A stretch of DNA of 42,192 nucleotides from Bacteroidota bacterium (lineage in GTDB: Bacteria > Bacteroidota > Bacteroidia > Bacteroidales > FEN-979), in NCBI GenBank assembly GCA_026391775.1, contig JAPLDK010000043.1, forward strand, positions 1-42,192, given 5' to 3'. This document shows positions 27,791 to 36,040 of the stretch, piece after piece. The first letter of the stretch is position 1, and the number at the start of each line of letters is the position of its first letter. The translations under genes were made by a program, and so were the position numbers. The notes beneath the pieces were generated by a model. The model saw only the letters and a list, made by a program, of their open reading frames with translations. It did no database searches and had not been told where the DNA came from.

Positions 27791-29335
27791 CTACTTCGCA
27801 TACTGCACCGCCCGTGTTTCCCTGATTACGGTGATCTTGATCTGGCCGGGATATGTCATCTCACTTTGAATCTTCTTTGACAGATCAAAAGCAAGCTGGT
27901 TAGCTTCGAGGTCGCTCAACTTATCCGCCCCGACAATTACGCGTAATTCGCGGCCTGCCTGAATTGCAAAGGTTTTAACGACACCCGGGTAGCTGAGTGC
28001 AAGTTCCTCAAGATGTTTGAGCCTTTCAATATAAGCTTCAACAACCTCACGCCGGGCTCCTGGCCTGGCACCGGAAATAGCATCGCAAACCTGGATAATG
28101 GGGGAGATTAGGTTGTCCATCTCGACCTCGTCATGATGGGCACCGATAGCATTGATGATCTCGGGTTTTTCCTTGAACTTCTCGGCCATTTTCATGCCCA
28201 GTATGGCATGTGGAAGATCCGGTTCATTATCGGGAACTTTGCCGATATCGTGCAGAAGTCCTGCTCTCTTGGCTTTTTTGGGATTGATCCCAAGTTCTGC
28301 GGCCATAGTAGCGCTCAGCTTGGCAACCTCAATGGAATGCTGAAGGAGGTTCTGCCCATATGATGAACGGTATTTCATCTTACCGATCATCCGAAGGAGT
28401 TCATGATGCAGGTTGTGAATGCCCAGGTCGATGCTTACACGTTTCCCGGTTTCATTGATCTCCTGTTCGAGCTGTTTCCTGGTCTTGGCCACAACTTCCT
28501 CGATACGTGCCGGGTGGATACGTCCGTCGGTGACCAGTTTATGCAGGGAAAGCCTTGCGATCTCACGCCTTACGGGATCGAAACCCGAAAGAAGTATGGC
28601 ATCTGGAGAATCGTCGATGATGATCTCAACACCTGTCAGTGATTCCAGTGTACGGATATTGCGTCCCTCTCGCCCGATGATCCTTCCTTTGATTTCCTCA
28701 CTTTCAATGTTGAATACCGAAACGGTATTCTCAATGGCATGCTCGGTTGCAGTCCTCTGAATGGTCTCAATGATGATCTTTTTTGCCTCGGTATTGGCCG
28801 TGATCCTGGCCTCATCAACGATATCCTTAATATGTACAAGTGCGTCGGCCTTAGCTTCTTCCTTAAGATTCTCAATGAGCTGGGTCTTGGCTTCCTGGGC
28901 GGAAAGGTTTGAAATAGTTTCAAGCTTTTCTATCTGGACTTTCTGTGCCCTGTCAAGATCAGTCTGTTTTTTATTCACGATCTCCATTTGTGTCTGGAGA
29001 TTTTGCTTGATAGTACCGATCTCTTTCTGTTTCTTGGCGAGTTCGTCAACTTTCAGATTTATTGTCCCTTCTTTTTGCTTAAGCCGGTTTTCATTCTTGG
29101 AAATGTCTTCGTTCTTTTCATGAACGAATTTTTCATGTTCGGCCTTAAGCTGGAGGAACTTTTCCTTGGCCTGGAGGATCTTTTCTTTTTTAATAACTTC
29201 GGCTTTATCCATTGCCTCTTTCAGAAGGGCATCGCGTTTACGTTCCAGAGCTTTGTTTAAGATCGTACCGGTAATAAGCCCCCCGATGATTATTCCGCTT
29301 ACACCAATGATCAAGAATAATAGGATGTTTGGCAT
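27791..29335 (-). CDS. rny: Ribonuclease Y
   Basis: RNase Y is a membrane-anchored endoribonuclease that starts mRNA decay. The 514-residue protein has an N-terminal membrane helix (about 3-25), a long charged coiled coil (about 28-190), a KH RNA-binding domain from [15 protein letters not shown] near 216, and an HD phosphohydrolase domain with [10 protein letters not shown] near 358-367 and [13 protein letters not shown]. Length is normal. It lies downstream of zapA and the 6S-like RNA, an order conserved in Bacteroidota; transcripts passing the RNA's terminator would feed it. Confidence 0.96.
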   Translation of the reverse strand: MPNILLFLIIGVSGIIIGGLITGTILNKALERKRDALLKEAMDKAEVIKKEKILQAKEKFLQLKAEHEKFVHEKNEDISKNENRLKQKEGTINLKVDELAKKQKEIGTIKQNLQTQMEIVNKKQTDLDRAQKVQIEKLETISNLSAQEAKTQLIENLKEEAKADALVHIKDIVDEARITANTEAKKIIIETIQRTATEHAIENTVSVFNIESEEIKGRIIGREGRNIRTLESLTGVEIIIDDSPDAILLSGFDPVRREIARLSLHKLVTDGRIHPARIEEVVAKTRKQLEQEINETGKRVSIDLGIHNLHHELLRMIGKMKYRSSYGQNLLQHSIEVAKLSATMAAELGINPKKAKRAGLLHDIGKVPDNEPDLPHAILGMKMAEKFKEKPEIINAIGAHHDEVEMDNLISPIIQVCDAISGARPGARREVVEAYIERLKHLEELALSYPGVVKTFAIQAGRELRVIVGADKLSDLEANQLAFDLSKKIQSEMTYPGQIKITVIRETRAVQYAK

Positions 29336-29359
29336 CTTTGTAGTATTTATAGTTAAAAT

Positions 29360-29555
29360 AAAAAACCCGCACTAATCAGCGAGGTAATGATAAACCTCTA
29401 TAGGAAACGTATAGGGCCGCCGGGTAATTCGAACGTCCACTGTTTGGCCGTAGCCAAAATCCTGCAAGCAGGAGCGAGGCCTGTCCTACAAACCCATGAG
29501 CTTTGCCCTAATGTTTGTAATGTTAGGTTTACAAACTGTCTGAATTAGTGCGGGT
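29360..29555 (-). ncRNA. ssrS: 6S RNA (SsrS), Bacteroidota type
   Basis: A 196-base gene-free stretch between zapA and rny is closed by a perfect stem ACCCGCACTAAT (5' arm, 29555-29544) with ATTAGTGCGGGT (3' arm, 29376-29365). On the minus strand the stem is followed by six T, a terminator-like end, and this fixes the strand. Inside are smaller stems such as TCCTG/CAGGA and TTTGGC/GCCAAA, and competing pairings of TACAAAC with GTTTGTA. 6S RNA mimics an open promoter and binds housekeeping RNA polymerase. Identity rests on location, size and the closed long-stem form; I could not verify the fold. It is not tmRNA, as no CCA end or tag frame is seen. Confidence 0.72.
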
Positions 29556-29571
29556 AAATCTTTGATCAATT

Positions 29572-29874
29572 TCAAAGAACATTCTGTTCGGATAGATATT
29601 CTGCCAGGACCCGGTCAACTTCATTTAATTTGGTTTCCCATTGTCCTTCCTGTTGCTTCAGTAATTCTTCGGCCTGAAGAAAACTTGTTGCATATTCAAG
29701 AGCGACCATGGCCAGAAGGTCCTGTTTGTCTTTATAGGCATAATTCACTGAATAATCCTTTATCCTTTTTTCTATCAACCGCGTGGCTTTGCGAAACAAT
29801 TCCTCATGATCCTTTTCTACAACAAGTTTGTAGGGTCTGTCCGCAATATTCAGTGAAATAGCTAATTCGTTCAT
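29572..29874 (-). CDS. zapA: Cell division protein ZapA
   Basis: ZapA crosslinks FtsZ protofilaments at the division ring. The 100-residue protein has the N-terminal beta-strand domain ELAISLNIADRPYKLVVEKD, the pattern EELFRKATRLIEKRI, then DLLAMVALEYATSFLQAEEL, and a C-terminal coiled coil. Size and pattern fit ZapA. It is downstream of a small coiled-coil gene (19 bp gap) and upstream of the 6S-like RNA; the zapA-ssrS proximity also exists in enterobacteria. Confidence 0.92.
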   Translation of the reverse strand: MNELAISLNIADRPYKLVVEKDHEELFRKATRLIEKRIKDYSVNYAYKDKQDLLAMVALEYATSFLQAEELLKQQEGQWETKLNEVDRVLAEYLSEQNVL

Positions 29875-29893
29875 AATTCAGCAGGAATATCTC

Positions 29894-30181
29894 TCAGGTA
29901 TTTAACAACCCAATACATTTATCGATTTCCCTCACAAGTTCATTGATCTTTGCCTTAATATCCGAATTATGTTCTTTCCCTTCGGACATTTTGACAATTC
30001 TCAAAATCTGGATTTTTTCCTCTAAACCTTTAATTACCTGTTTTTGTTCTTCGTTTGCTTTTTTAAGTTGGTTTAAATCAATTGTCAGCGTCGCATTTTC
30101 ATTCCGCAGTTTCTTTTGCTGGGCGATGAGTTTCCGGACCTTAAAATCGATACCTGAAACCAGGGTTGTGACATCGTCCAT
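29894..30181 (-). CDS. Small coiled-coil protein upstream of zapA
   Basis: A 95-residue soluble protein, almost entirely predicted coiled coil (KVRKLIAQQKKLRNENATLT, then NQLKKANEEQKQVIKGLEEK), ending IDKCIGLLNT. No signal or membrane segment. It is the first gene of the zapA unit, with a strong promoter upstream. Position and form recall ZapB-type division proteins, but there is no clear sequence match, so a role at the division ring with ZapA is inferred from context. Confidence 0.8.
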   Translation of the reverse strand: MDDVTTLVSGIDFKVRKLIAQQKKLRNENATLTIDLNQLKKANEEQKQVIKGLEEKIQILRIVKMSEGKEHNSDIKAKINELVREIDKCIGLLNT

Positions 30182-30207
30182 ACATCAAAACCGTTTGGAA
30201 TTTCTTG

Positions 30208-30239
30208 CAAAGATAATTATTTGATGGTCCGGATGCAAA
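30208..30239 (-). promoter_or_regulatory. Promoter of the coiled-coil/zapA/6S/rny unit
   Basis: On the minus strand TTTG (30239-30236), 20 bases, then TATCTTTG (30215-30208): a full match to the Bacteroidota consensus, about 27 bases from the ATG at 30181. Confidence 0.78.
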
Positions 30240-30369
30240 TAATTTCAGGCATGACTGACAGAGCAGAGATCGAGTTAAAAAAAATTGAAGAAAACCCTAT
30301 CACTTTTTTCTATCACACGGATTAAGATTATAGAAGAATCAACTATTCCTGCAGTCAAACATGGGATTT

Positions 30370-31647
30370 ATGAATGAGCAATTCCTGCAGTATATATGGA
30401 AATTCAGGCTTCTAAACCCAGACCTGCAGGCAGAAGGAGGGGAAAAACTTGCAGTATTGCACCCGGGTATACAGAACACCGACGGGGGTCCTGATTTCTT
30501 TAACGCCCGGATTCGTATAAATCAAACTGTCTGGGCAGGCAATGTTGAGTTGCATACCCGGTCGTCCGACTGGATCAGGCACAGGCACCAGAGTGATCCT
30601 GCATACGAGAATGTCATTCTTCACGTGGTTTACGAAAACGACCAGGTCATCAGACAAAAACATAAAGACATGATGACGACCCTGGTTGTGAAAAATAACT
30701 TCCCTGCATCCATTGAAGAACAATATAAGGAGATAATGCAGAACCATCTCTGGATACCCTGTTACAACCTGTTGAACGGGGCAGCTCCCCGTGTTATGCG
30801 CCTATGGGCTCCGGCTCTTGCAACGGAGAGACTGAATGCAAAATCAGGGTTCATTCTTCGTTTGCTTGATGAATATGCAGACTGGGATGAAGTACTTTAT
30901 ATTTTACTTGCTTCCGGATTTGGGTTTCGTATCAATGCACTGCCGTTCGAGTTGCTGGCAAGGTCTATCCCCTTGCGGATCGTCAGAAAAAATGCCGACT
31001 GCCTGTTCAAACTGGAAGCTTTGTTTTACGGACAATCGGGTTTGCTTGGCAGGCATCCCCGCGACAAATACCGCTGTTCCCTTCAGGCCGAATACAATCA
31101 CCAGCAGGCTAAATATGGTTTGAAACCTTTAAAACCAGGGCTGTGGAAAAGGCTCAGGCTGCATCCCCAGAATTTCCCTGACATCAGAATCAGCCAATTT
31201 GTGCAATGCCTTTTCAGCTGTAAGGCTGAGCCGGGATTCTTACTAAATACCTCAGATACCGCCATCATGCTGGAGTTTTTCCAGCTCAGCGCATCGGATT
31301 ACTGGAACACGCATTACCGGTTTGGAAAAACGGTGGGCAAAAAGGAAAAGAAGATAGGTCCCGCTTCGGCAAGGCTGCTGCTTATCAATATCCTTGCACC
31401 CTTCCTTTTTGCTTACGGATCGGCGTGGGATGTAAGCCCTTTGAGGATGAAGGCGGTTGAGTTACTTGAAAGTCTGGAAGGTGAAGCCAACCATGAGACC
31501 AGGATGTGGGGTTCACTTGGTGTTAAGGCAGGGAATGCATTGGAGTCGCAGGCACTAATACAACTTAAGAGAAAGTATTGTGATCAGAAGCGCTGCCTTG
31601 AGTGCAGGATAGGCCTGAAGCTGCTTGATAGAAAATCTACACAATGA
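30370..31647 (+). CDS. DUF2851 family protein
   Basis: A 425-residue cytoplasmic protein of the DUF2851 family, start taken at ATG 30370 (MNEQFLQYIWKFRLL); an ATG nine bases upstream is also possible. The N-terminal 130 residues carry the most conserved pattern: GIQNTDGGPDFFNARIRI, WAGNVELHTRSSDWIRHRH and YENVILHVVY. The spaced D, E-x-H and H residues there resemble a metal-dependent nuclease core, but this is inference. The C-terminus has a cysteine cluster, YCDQKRCLECRIG, that could bind metal. The stop overlaps the start of the helix-hairpin-helix gene (ATGA), so both are translated together. Confidence 0.88.
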   Translation: MNEQFLQYIWKFRLLNPDLQAEGGEKLAVLHPGIQNTDGGPDFFNARIRINQTVWAGNVELHTRSSDWIRHRHQSDPAYENVILHVVYENDQVIRQKHKDMMTTLVVKNNFPASIEEQYKEIMQNHLWIPCYNLLNGAAPRVMRLWAPALATERLNAKSGFILRLLDEYADWDEVLYILLASGFGFRINALPFELLARSIPLRIVRKNADCLFKLEALFYGQSGLLGRHPRDKYRCSLQAEYNHQQAKYGLKPLKPGLWKRLRLHPQNFPDIRISQFVQCLFSCKAEPGFLLNTSDTAIMLEFFQLSASDYWNTHYRFGKTVGKKEKKIGPASARLLLINILAPFLFAYGSAWDVSPLRMKAVELLESLEGEANHETRMWGSLGVKAGNALESQALIQLKRKYCDQKRCLECRIGLKLLDRKSTQ

Positions 31648-32351
31648 AAAGGTTCCAGGGCATCAGGGATTACCTTACGTTTAACAGGAGCGAACTGAGA
31701 GGTGTCATTGTCCTTCTTGTCATCTTACTCTTTGTGGCAACTGCGAATCAGTTGCTTCCTGAAGGGAATATTGTCCCTTCGGTTAATTTTCCCGGACTAG
31801 AAAATGAACTCAGGGATTTTGAGGCAGGGATTCGCCGTTCGGAGATTGAGGATTCGGTGAAAAGGGCCGGTAAATACAGGACTGCATGGCTATCAGCAGA
31901 CAAAATCAAAGATACTGTCAAAGGTTCAAGGTATCCTTTAAAACCGGTTTTCAGGGTGGATATCAACAAAGCCGATACCCTTGAATTTCAAAGGCTGAAG
32001 GGAATAGGCCCGTCGTATGCACGGAGGATCGTCATATACAGGAACAGGCTTGGCGGGTTCACAAACTGCGGGCAATTGCTTGAAGTGTGGGGCATGGATT
32101 CTTCATTGTACAATCTCATCAGGGAACAACTTATCATAAGTTCGGATTCGATAAGGAAGCTGGATATTAATACCGTATCATTTAAGGAACTGCTGAGGCA
32201 TCCTTATTTCCCTTATGAATTAACCCGTTCTTTAATTTTGTACCGGCAAAAAAACAAGCTCTTCAGGTCGGTGGACGAGCTGAATTCGGTGGAAGGTATT
32301 AACGATTCGGTTTTCAGGAGAATTCGGCCCTATGTGAGGGTAAGCCGGTGA
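31644..32351 (+). CDS. Membrane-anchored helix-hairpin-helix protein, ComEA-like
   Basis: A 235-residue protein with one N-terminal membrane segment (about 20-36, GVIVLLVILLFVATANQL), a polar linker, then helix-hairpin-helix DNA-binding units: VDINKADTLEFQRLKGIGPS plus YARRIVIYRNRLGGF (about 108-146), and a second at about 174-232 (LDINTVSFKELLRHPYFPYE, then ELNSVEGINDSVF). This is the arrangement of ComEA-type proteins that bind incoming DNA outside the inner membrane, here with the soluble part probably in the periplasm. It overlaps the DUF2851 gene by 4 bases and converges on the rhomboid gene after 24 bp. Confidence 0.88.
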   Translation: MKRFQGIRDYLTFNRSELRGVIVLLVILLFVATANQLLPEGNIVPSVNFPGLENELRDFEAGIRRSEIEDSVKRAGKYRTAWLSADKIKDTVKGSRYPLKPVFRVDINKADTLEFQRLKGIGPSYARRIVIYRNRLGGFTNCGQLLEVWGMDSSLYNLIREQLIISSDSIRKLDINTVSFKELLRHPYFPYELTRSLILYRQKNKLFRSVDELNSVEGINDSVFRRIRPYVRVSR

Positions 32352-32375
32352 ATGCAATCCGAAGTCAACATAATA

Positions 32376-33062
32376 TTAAGGTTCTTCTTCAGGATCGGTG
32401 GATTTCCAGTATGCATCTTCGCCTTCTTCCTCCTCTTCATCATTCCATTGATACACTTTCTTTTGGGGGCCTGATTTCCTGTAATAGATCGCCAGAAGTA
32501 CCCCCGACAGCAAGCCCATAAGATGTGATTCCCATGAAATATGCTCTTTGGGGAAGAACTGTGGAAACAGCCCCCACAACAGACTGCCGTATAAAAATGT
32601 GACCAGAAGGGTGATGATCATAAGTTTTTGTTCACGCCGTATAATCCCGCTTAAAAAAAGAAATGAAGCCAGTCCGTAGATAATCCCGCTTGCCCCGATA
32701 TGAGCTGCGTTGCCCCTGGCAAAGACCCATACCCAGATACCTGTCATAAGCCAGATCAGGAAAAAAATTTTCCATGCCAGGGGGCGGTAGAAATAAAAAA
32801 GAAGGGATCCAAGAACAAGCAGTGGGATTGTGTTGGCAAAGAGATGCGAAAATCCAGCATGCAGCAGAGGGGCAGTAATAATGCCCAGTAACCCAATTGG
32901 CTTAAGAGGGTATAACCCATACTCATTTATTCCCAGGCCCCATAAGGCATCGGCCACTCTTATCAACCAAAGAAGGATAATAAAAGCAATAGGGAAGACC
33001 ATGCTTTGAAGAAAACGTTTTTGTTCGGTTTTTAAGGGATCGGTATAGGATTGATCGGTCAA
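32376..33062 (-). CDS. Rhomboid-family intramembrane serine protease
   Basis: A 228-residue protein with six membrane segments. The catalytic dyad is visible: Ser125 in HIGASGIIYG and His180 in ESHLMGLLSG; HLFAN at 73-77 supplies the His and Asn of the oxyanion region. Rhomboids cleave membrane proteins within the bilayer. The C-terminal tail (about 200-228) is strongly acidic, with a run of Glu and Asp, and is cytoplasmic or periplasmic depending on topology. It is transcribed divergently from the S41 protease gene. Confidence 0.93.
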   Translation of the reverse strand: MTDQSYTDPLKTEQKRFLQSMVFPIAFIILLWLIRVADALWGLGINEYGLYPLKPIGLLGIITAPLLHAGFSHLFANTIPLLVLGSLLFYFYRPLAWKIFFLIWLMTGIWVWVFARGNAAHIGASGIIYGLASFLFLSGIIRREQKLMIITLLVTFLYGSLLWGLFPQFFPKEHISWESHLMGLLSGVLLAIYYRKSGPQKKVYQWNDEEEEEGEDAYWKSTDPEEEP

Positions 33063-33144
33063 ATGAGAAAAGTTAATGTTGTGTTAAGAGGGGTTAAAAT
33101 TAGTTAAATCAGAAAGCTACGTCAAAAGGTATGCCAAAAATGGA

Positions 33145-33152
33145 TAATTTTG
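33145..33152 (+). promoter_or_regulatory. Candidate -7 element for the S41 protease gene
   Basis: TAATTTTG fits TAnnTTTG and stands 38 bases before the ATG at 33190. No TTTG is seen at the expected distance upstream, so confidence is moderate. Confidence 0.4.
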
Positions 33153-33189
33153 GCAAATTATTGTAAACAGGCTTTAATTTTTAAATGAT

Positions 33190-34806
33190 ATGATAAAGAA
33201 TAAGAGATACATGCTCCTTTCGTCTATAGTTGTTTTATTGTGGATGCTTGGTGCGATGCAGGCGGGAGCGCAGACGCAGAAAGACCTTTATGCCAATCTG
33301 AAAAAATTCAGTGCATTTATGCAGATGGTTGAATTCGCTTATGTGGATACCGTGAATGACAGTAAACTGGTGGAAAAAGCAATAATTGAAACGCTGAAGG
33401 AACTTGACCCTCATTCCATGTATATTTCCAAAAAGGATGTCCAGCGTGCCAATGAACCACTTGAAGGTAATTTCGAAGGAGTGGGAATACAGTTTGAGAT
33501 ACTGCGCGATACCATCAATGTTGTGCATACGATATCAGGTGGCCCCAGTGAGAAACTCGGTGTAATGCCCGGCGACAAGATCATAAAAATTGACGGGCAG
33601 GCCTCGACCGGCAAGAATGTCACAAACCAGTATGTTCTTGATCATCTCAGGGGCAAAAAAGGCACCAAGGTTGATGTGGCAATCCTCAGGGCCGGAAAGA
33701 AAGACCTGATCGATTACTCTATCATCCGTGATAAAATTCCTATCAACAGTATAGATGCCTATTACATGATCAACTCCGAAACAGGGTACATCAACCTGAA
33801 CCGTTTTGCCCAGACTTCCCTGCAGGAATTCATTGATGCAACTCTCAAACTCCAGTCACAGGGGATGAAGAACCTTATCCTTGACCTTCGCAATAATTCG
33901 GGCGGTTACATGGGAACAGCCATTGACCTTTCTGACCAGTTCCTGGATGCGGGTAAACTCATCGTGTATACCGAAGGGGTGCATAGCCCAAGGGAAGATT
34001 ATACTTCCACTGCAAAAGGCCTTTTTCAAATGGGCAAGCTTGTGATCATGATGAACGAAAATTCAGCTTCTGCCAGTGAGATCGTTGCCGGCGCAGTCCA
34101 GGACTGGGACCGTGCTTTGATTGTTGGCCGCAGGTCATTCGGTAAAGGACTGGTTCAGAGGCCATTTCCATTGCCCGACAGTTCACAGGTAAGGCTCACA
34201 ACGGCCAGATACCATACTCCCTCGGGCAGGTGCATTCAGAAGTCGTATGCCGAAGGAGTTGATAAATATTATATGGACTTCGCCAAAAGGGTAAAGCGGG
34301 GCGAACTTATACATCCCGACAGTATAAAGTTCCCCGATTCCCTTAAATTTTTCACATCGAAAAAACGTGTTGTTTATGGAGGTGGAGGCATTATGCCTGA
34401 TGTATTTATCCCCTGGGATTCAAGCATTATTTCAGATTATTACCTGGATCTCCGCAGGAAAAATGTGATCAATCTTTTTGTCGGTGAATATGTTGACAAG
34501 AACCGTCCGACCCTGCAGGCCTCGTACTCCGATTTTAAAACTTTCGCAAATAGATTTATTCTGAGTGAATCGATTATGAAACCTTTCTTTGAACTTGCTG
34601 AAAAACAGGGGGTCAAGTTTGATGAAAAAGGATATGGAACCTCAGAGAAACTTATCAAATCGCAGATCAAGGGCCTTATTGCCGAGAAACTGTGGAACCT
34701 GAATACCTTCTACCAGGTTGTTAACCAGATAGATGACGAGGTGATCAAGGCAGTTGAGGTGATTGAGGATAACGCATATTTTGACAAGCTAAAGATCGAC
34801 CGGTAA
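33190..34806 (+). CDS. C-terminal processing peptidase, S41 family
   Basis: A 538-residue exported serine protease. Signal peptide about 1-28 (ending MQAGAQ). A helical N-terminal region (LVEKAIIETLKELDPHSMYI) precedes a PDZ domain (about 95-180, GGPSEKLGVMPGDKIIKIDG). The S41 core includes GYINLNRFAQTS and LRNNSGGYMGTAIDLSDQFL. The catalytic Ser lies in NENSASASEIVAGAV near 295 and the Lys in RRSFGKGLVQ near 319. The C-terminal helical part is common in Bacteroidota members. Such proteases trim or degrade periplasmic proteins. The glycosyltransferase gene starts one base after its stop. Confidence 0.95.
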   Translation: MIKNKRYMLLSSIVVLLWMLGAMQAGAQTQKDLYANLKKFSAFMQMVEFAYVDTVNDSKLVEKAIIETLKELDPHSMYISKKDVQRANEPLEGNFEGVGIQFEILRDTINVVHTISGGPSEKLGVMPGDKIIKIDGQASTGKNVTNQYVLDHLRGKKGTKVDVAILRAGKKDLIDYSIIRDKIPINSIDAYYMINSETGYINLNRFAQTSLQEFIDATLKLQSQGMKNLILDLRNNSGGYMGTAIDLSDQFLDAGKLIVYTEGVHSPREDYTSTAKGLFQMGKLVIMMNENSASASEIVAGAVQDWDRALIVGRRSFGKGLVQRPFPLPDSSQVRLTTARYHTPSGRCIQKSYAEGVDKYYMDFAKRVKRGELIHPDSIKFPDSLKFFTSKKRVVYGGGGIMPDVFIPWDSSIISDYYLDLRRKNVINLFVGEYVDKNRPTLQASYSDFKTFANRFILSESIMKPFFELAEKQGVKFDEKGYGTSEKLIKSQIKGLIAEKLWNLNTFYQVVNQIDDEVIKAVEVIEDNAYFDKLKIDR

Positions 34807-34807
34807 T

Positions 34808-36040
34808 TTGGATCTTCAGGAATCATTACCATTCATTCATATCGCATTGCCGGTTCTGAACGAACCGCAGTTCCTGCGCCGGGTGGTGGATTGTATCGCC
34901 GGGCAAACGTACAAACGATTCAGGGTTTATGTTTGTGTGAACCAGCCTGAGGCATGGTGGAACGACCCTGATAGGTCAGAGATTTGCCTTACCAACGAAA
35001 TGACCCTTGAATGGCTCAGGAGTCTTGAAAATCAATCAATCGTAATTATTGACAGGGCTTCAAAGGGCCAGGGATGGGATCTGAAAAATTTCGGGATTGG
35101 TTGGGCCAGAAAAGTGATTATGGACATGATAAGGGACCAGGCTGTACCTGCCGACCTGATACTCAGCCTGGATGCCGACACTACTTTCAATGAGAATTAC
35201 TTTCTTTCTGTAGCCCTTAACTTTTATAATAATCCGGATGCCGTCGCGCTTGCCGCTCCTTACTTTCATATGATGTCTGATGATGCCCGCGCCTACAGGG
35301 CCATTTTAAGGTATGAGATTTATTTGAGGCATTACCAGCTTAACCTCTGGCGTATTGGCAGTCCATACACTTTTACAGCACTTGGTTCTGCAATTGCCTG
35401 CCCTGTATGGGCTTACTCAGCAGTGGGTGGGATGACGCCGAAAACCAGCGGTGAGGATTTTTATTTTCTTCAGAAACTCAGGAAATACGGCAGGATATTG
35501 TTCTGGAATGATGAGAAAGTGTTTCCAGAAGCCAGATTCAGCGATCGTGTGTTTTTCGGCACCGGGCCTGCCATGATCAAAGGGGATTCTGGTGACTGGA
35601 CCAGCTATCCCATTTACCCTGCCGAATTGTTTGATGAGATATGGGAAACTTATGAGCTTTTTCCTTCCTTCTTAATCAAGACACATCAAACCCAAGTGGT
35701 TAATTTTCTTGAAGACTTGCTAAGGGAGAAAGACCCATTTGCTCCCTTGAGGCAAAATTTCAAAACAGTGGAAAATTTTATCAGGGCTTGTCATGAGAAA
35801 TTTGATGGATTAAGGATACTTCAATACCTGAAATTCAATCAAAAGAAATATCCCGGTACTGATGAAGAACATTTACTGAAGTTTCTTCATGGAAACTATG
35901 ATCAGTCCCAGCTCAGGAACCTTGACATTGACTTCAACACATTCTCATTTGAGAAATCTTCCCTTATTGATCTTGAAAAGATCAGGCTTCTGCTTTTTGA
36001 GAAAGAAGAAGAGTCAAGGTTTATTTCAGCACTGTATTGA
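34808..36040 (+). CDS. Family 2 glycosyltransferase
   Basis: A 410-residue protein starting at TTG 34808, immediately after the S41 stop; no ATG is close enough to keep the N-terminal strand. The GT-A fold begins IHIALPVLNEPQFLRRVVDC. The metal-binding DxD is LSLDADTTFNENYF near residue 120. The acceptor-side GEDFYFLQKLRKYGRILFW carries the ED motif. No membrane segment is evident, so it is probably cytoplasmic or peripheral. Donor and acceptor sugars are unknown. Its last 20 bases overlap the 3' end of sucC on the other strand. Confidence 0.85.
   Translation: MDLQESLPFIHIALPVLNEPQFLRRVVDCIAGQTYKRFRVYVCVNQPEAWWNDPDRSEICLTNEMTLEWLRSLENQSIVIIDRASKGQGWDLKNFGIGWARKVIMDMIRDQAVPADLILSLDADTTFNENYFLSVALNFYNNPDAVALAAPYFHMMSDDARAYRAILRYEIYLRHYQLNLWRIGSPYTFTALGSAIACPVWAYSAVGGMTPKTSGEDFYFLQKLRKYGRILFWNDEKVFPEARFSDRVFFGTGPAMIKGDSGDWTSYPIYPAELFDEIWETYELFPSFLIKTHQTQVVNFLEDLLREKDPFAPLRQNFKTVENFIRACHEKFDGLRILQYLKFNQKKYPGTDEEHLLKFLHGNYDQSQLRNLDIDFNTFSFEKSSLIDLEKIRLLLFEKEEESRFISALY

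Noticed and set aside
29360-29555. tmRNA or RNase P RNA as identity of the small RNA
   Set aside because: There is no tRNA-like CCA end or tag reading frame, the length of about 196 bases is too short for either, and the zapA-rny location fits 6S RNA.
33063-33144. Promoter for the rhomboid gene on the minus strand
   Set aside because: A TACCTTTTG-like string with CAAA upstream exists, but the element is one base off and the spacing is loose, so it is not strong enough to list.
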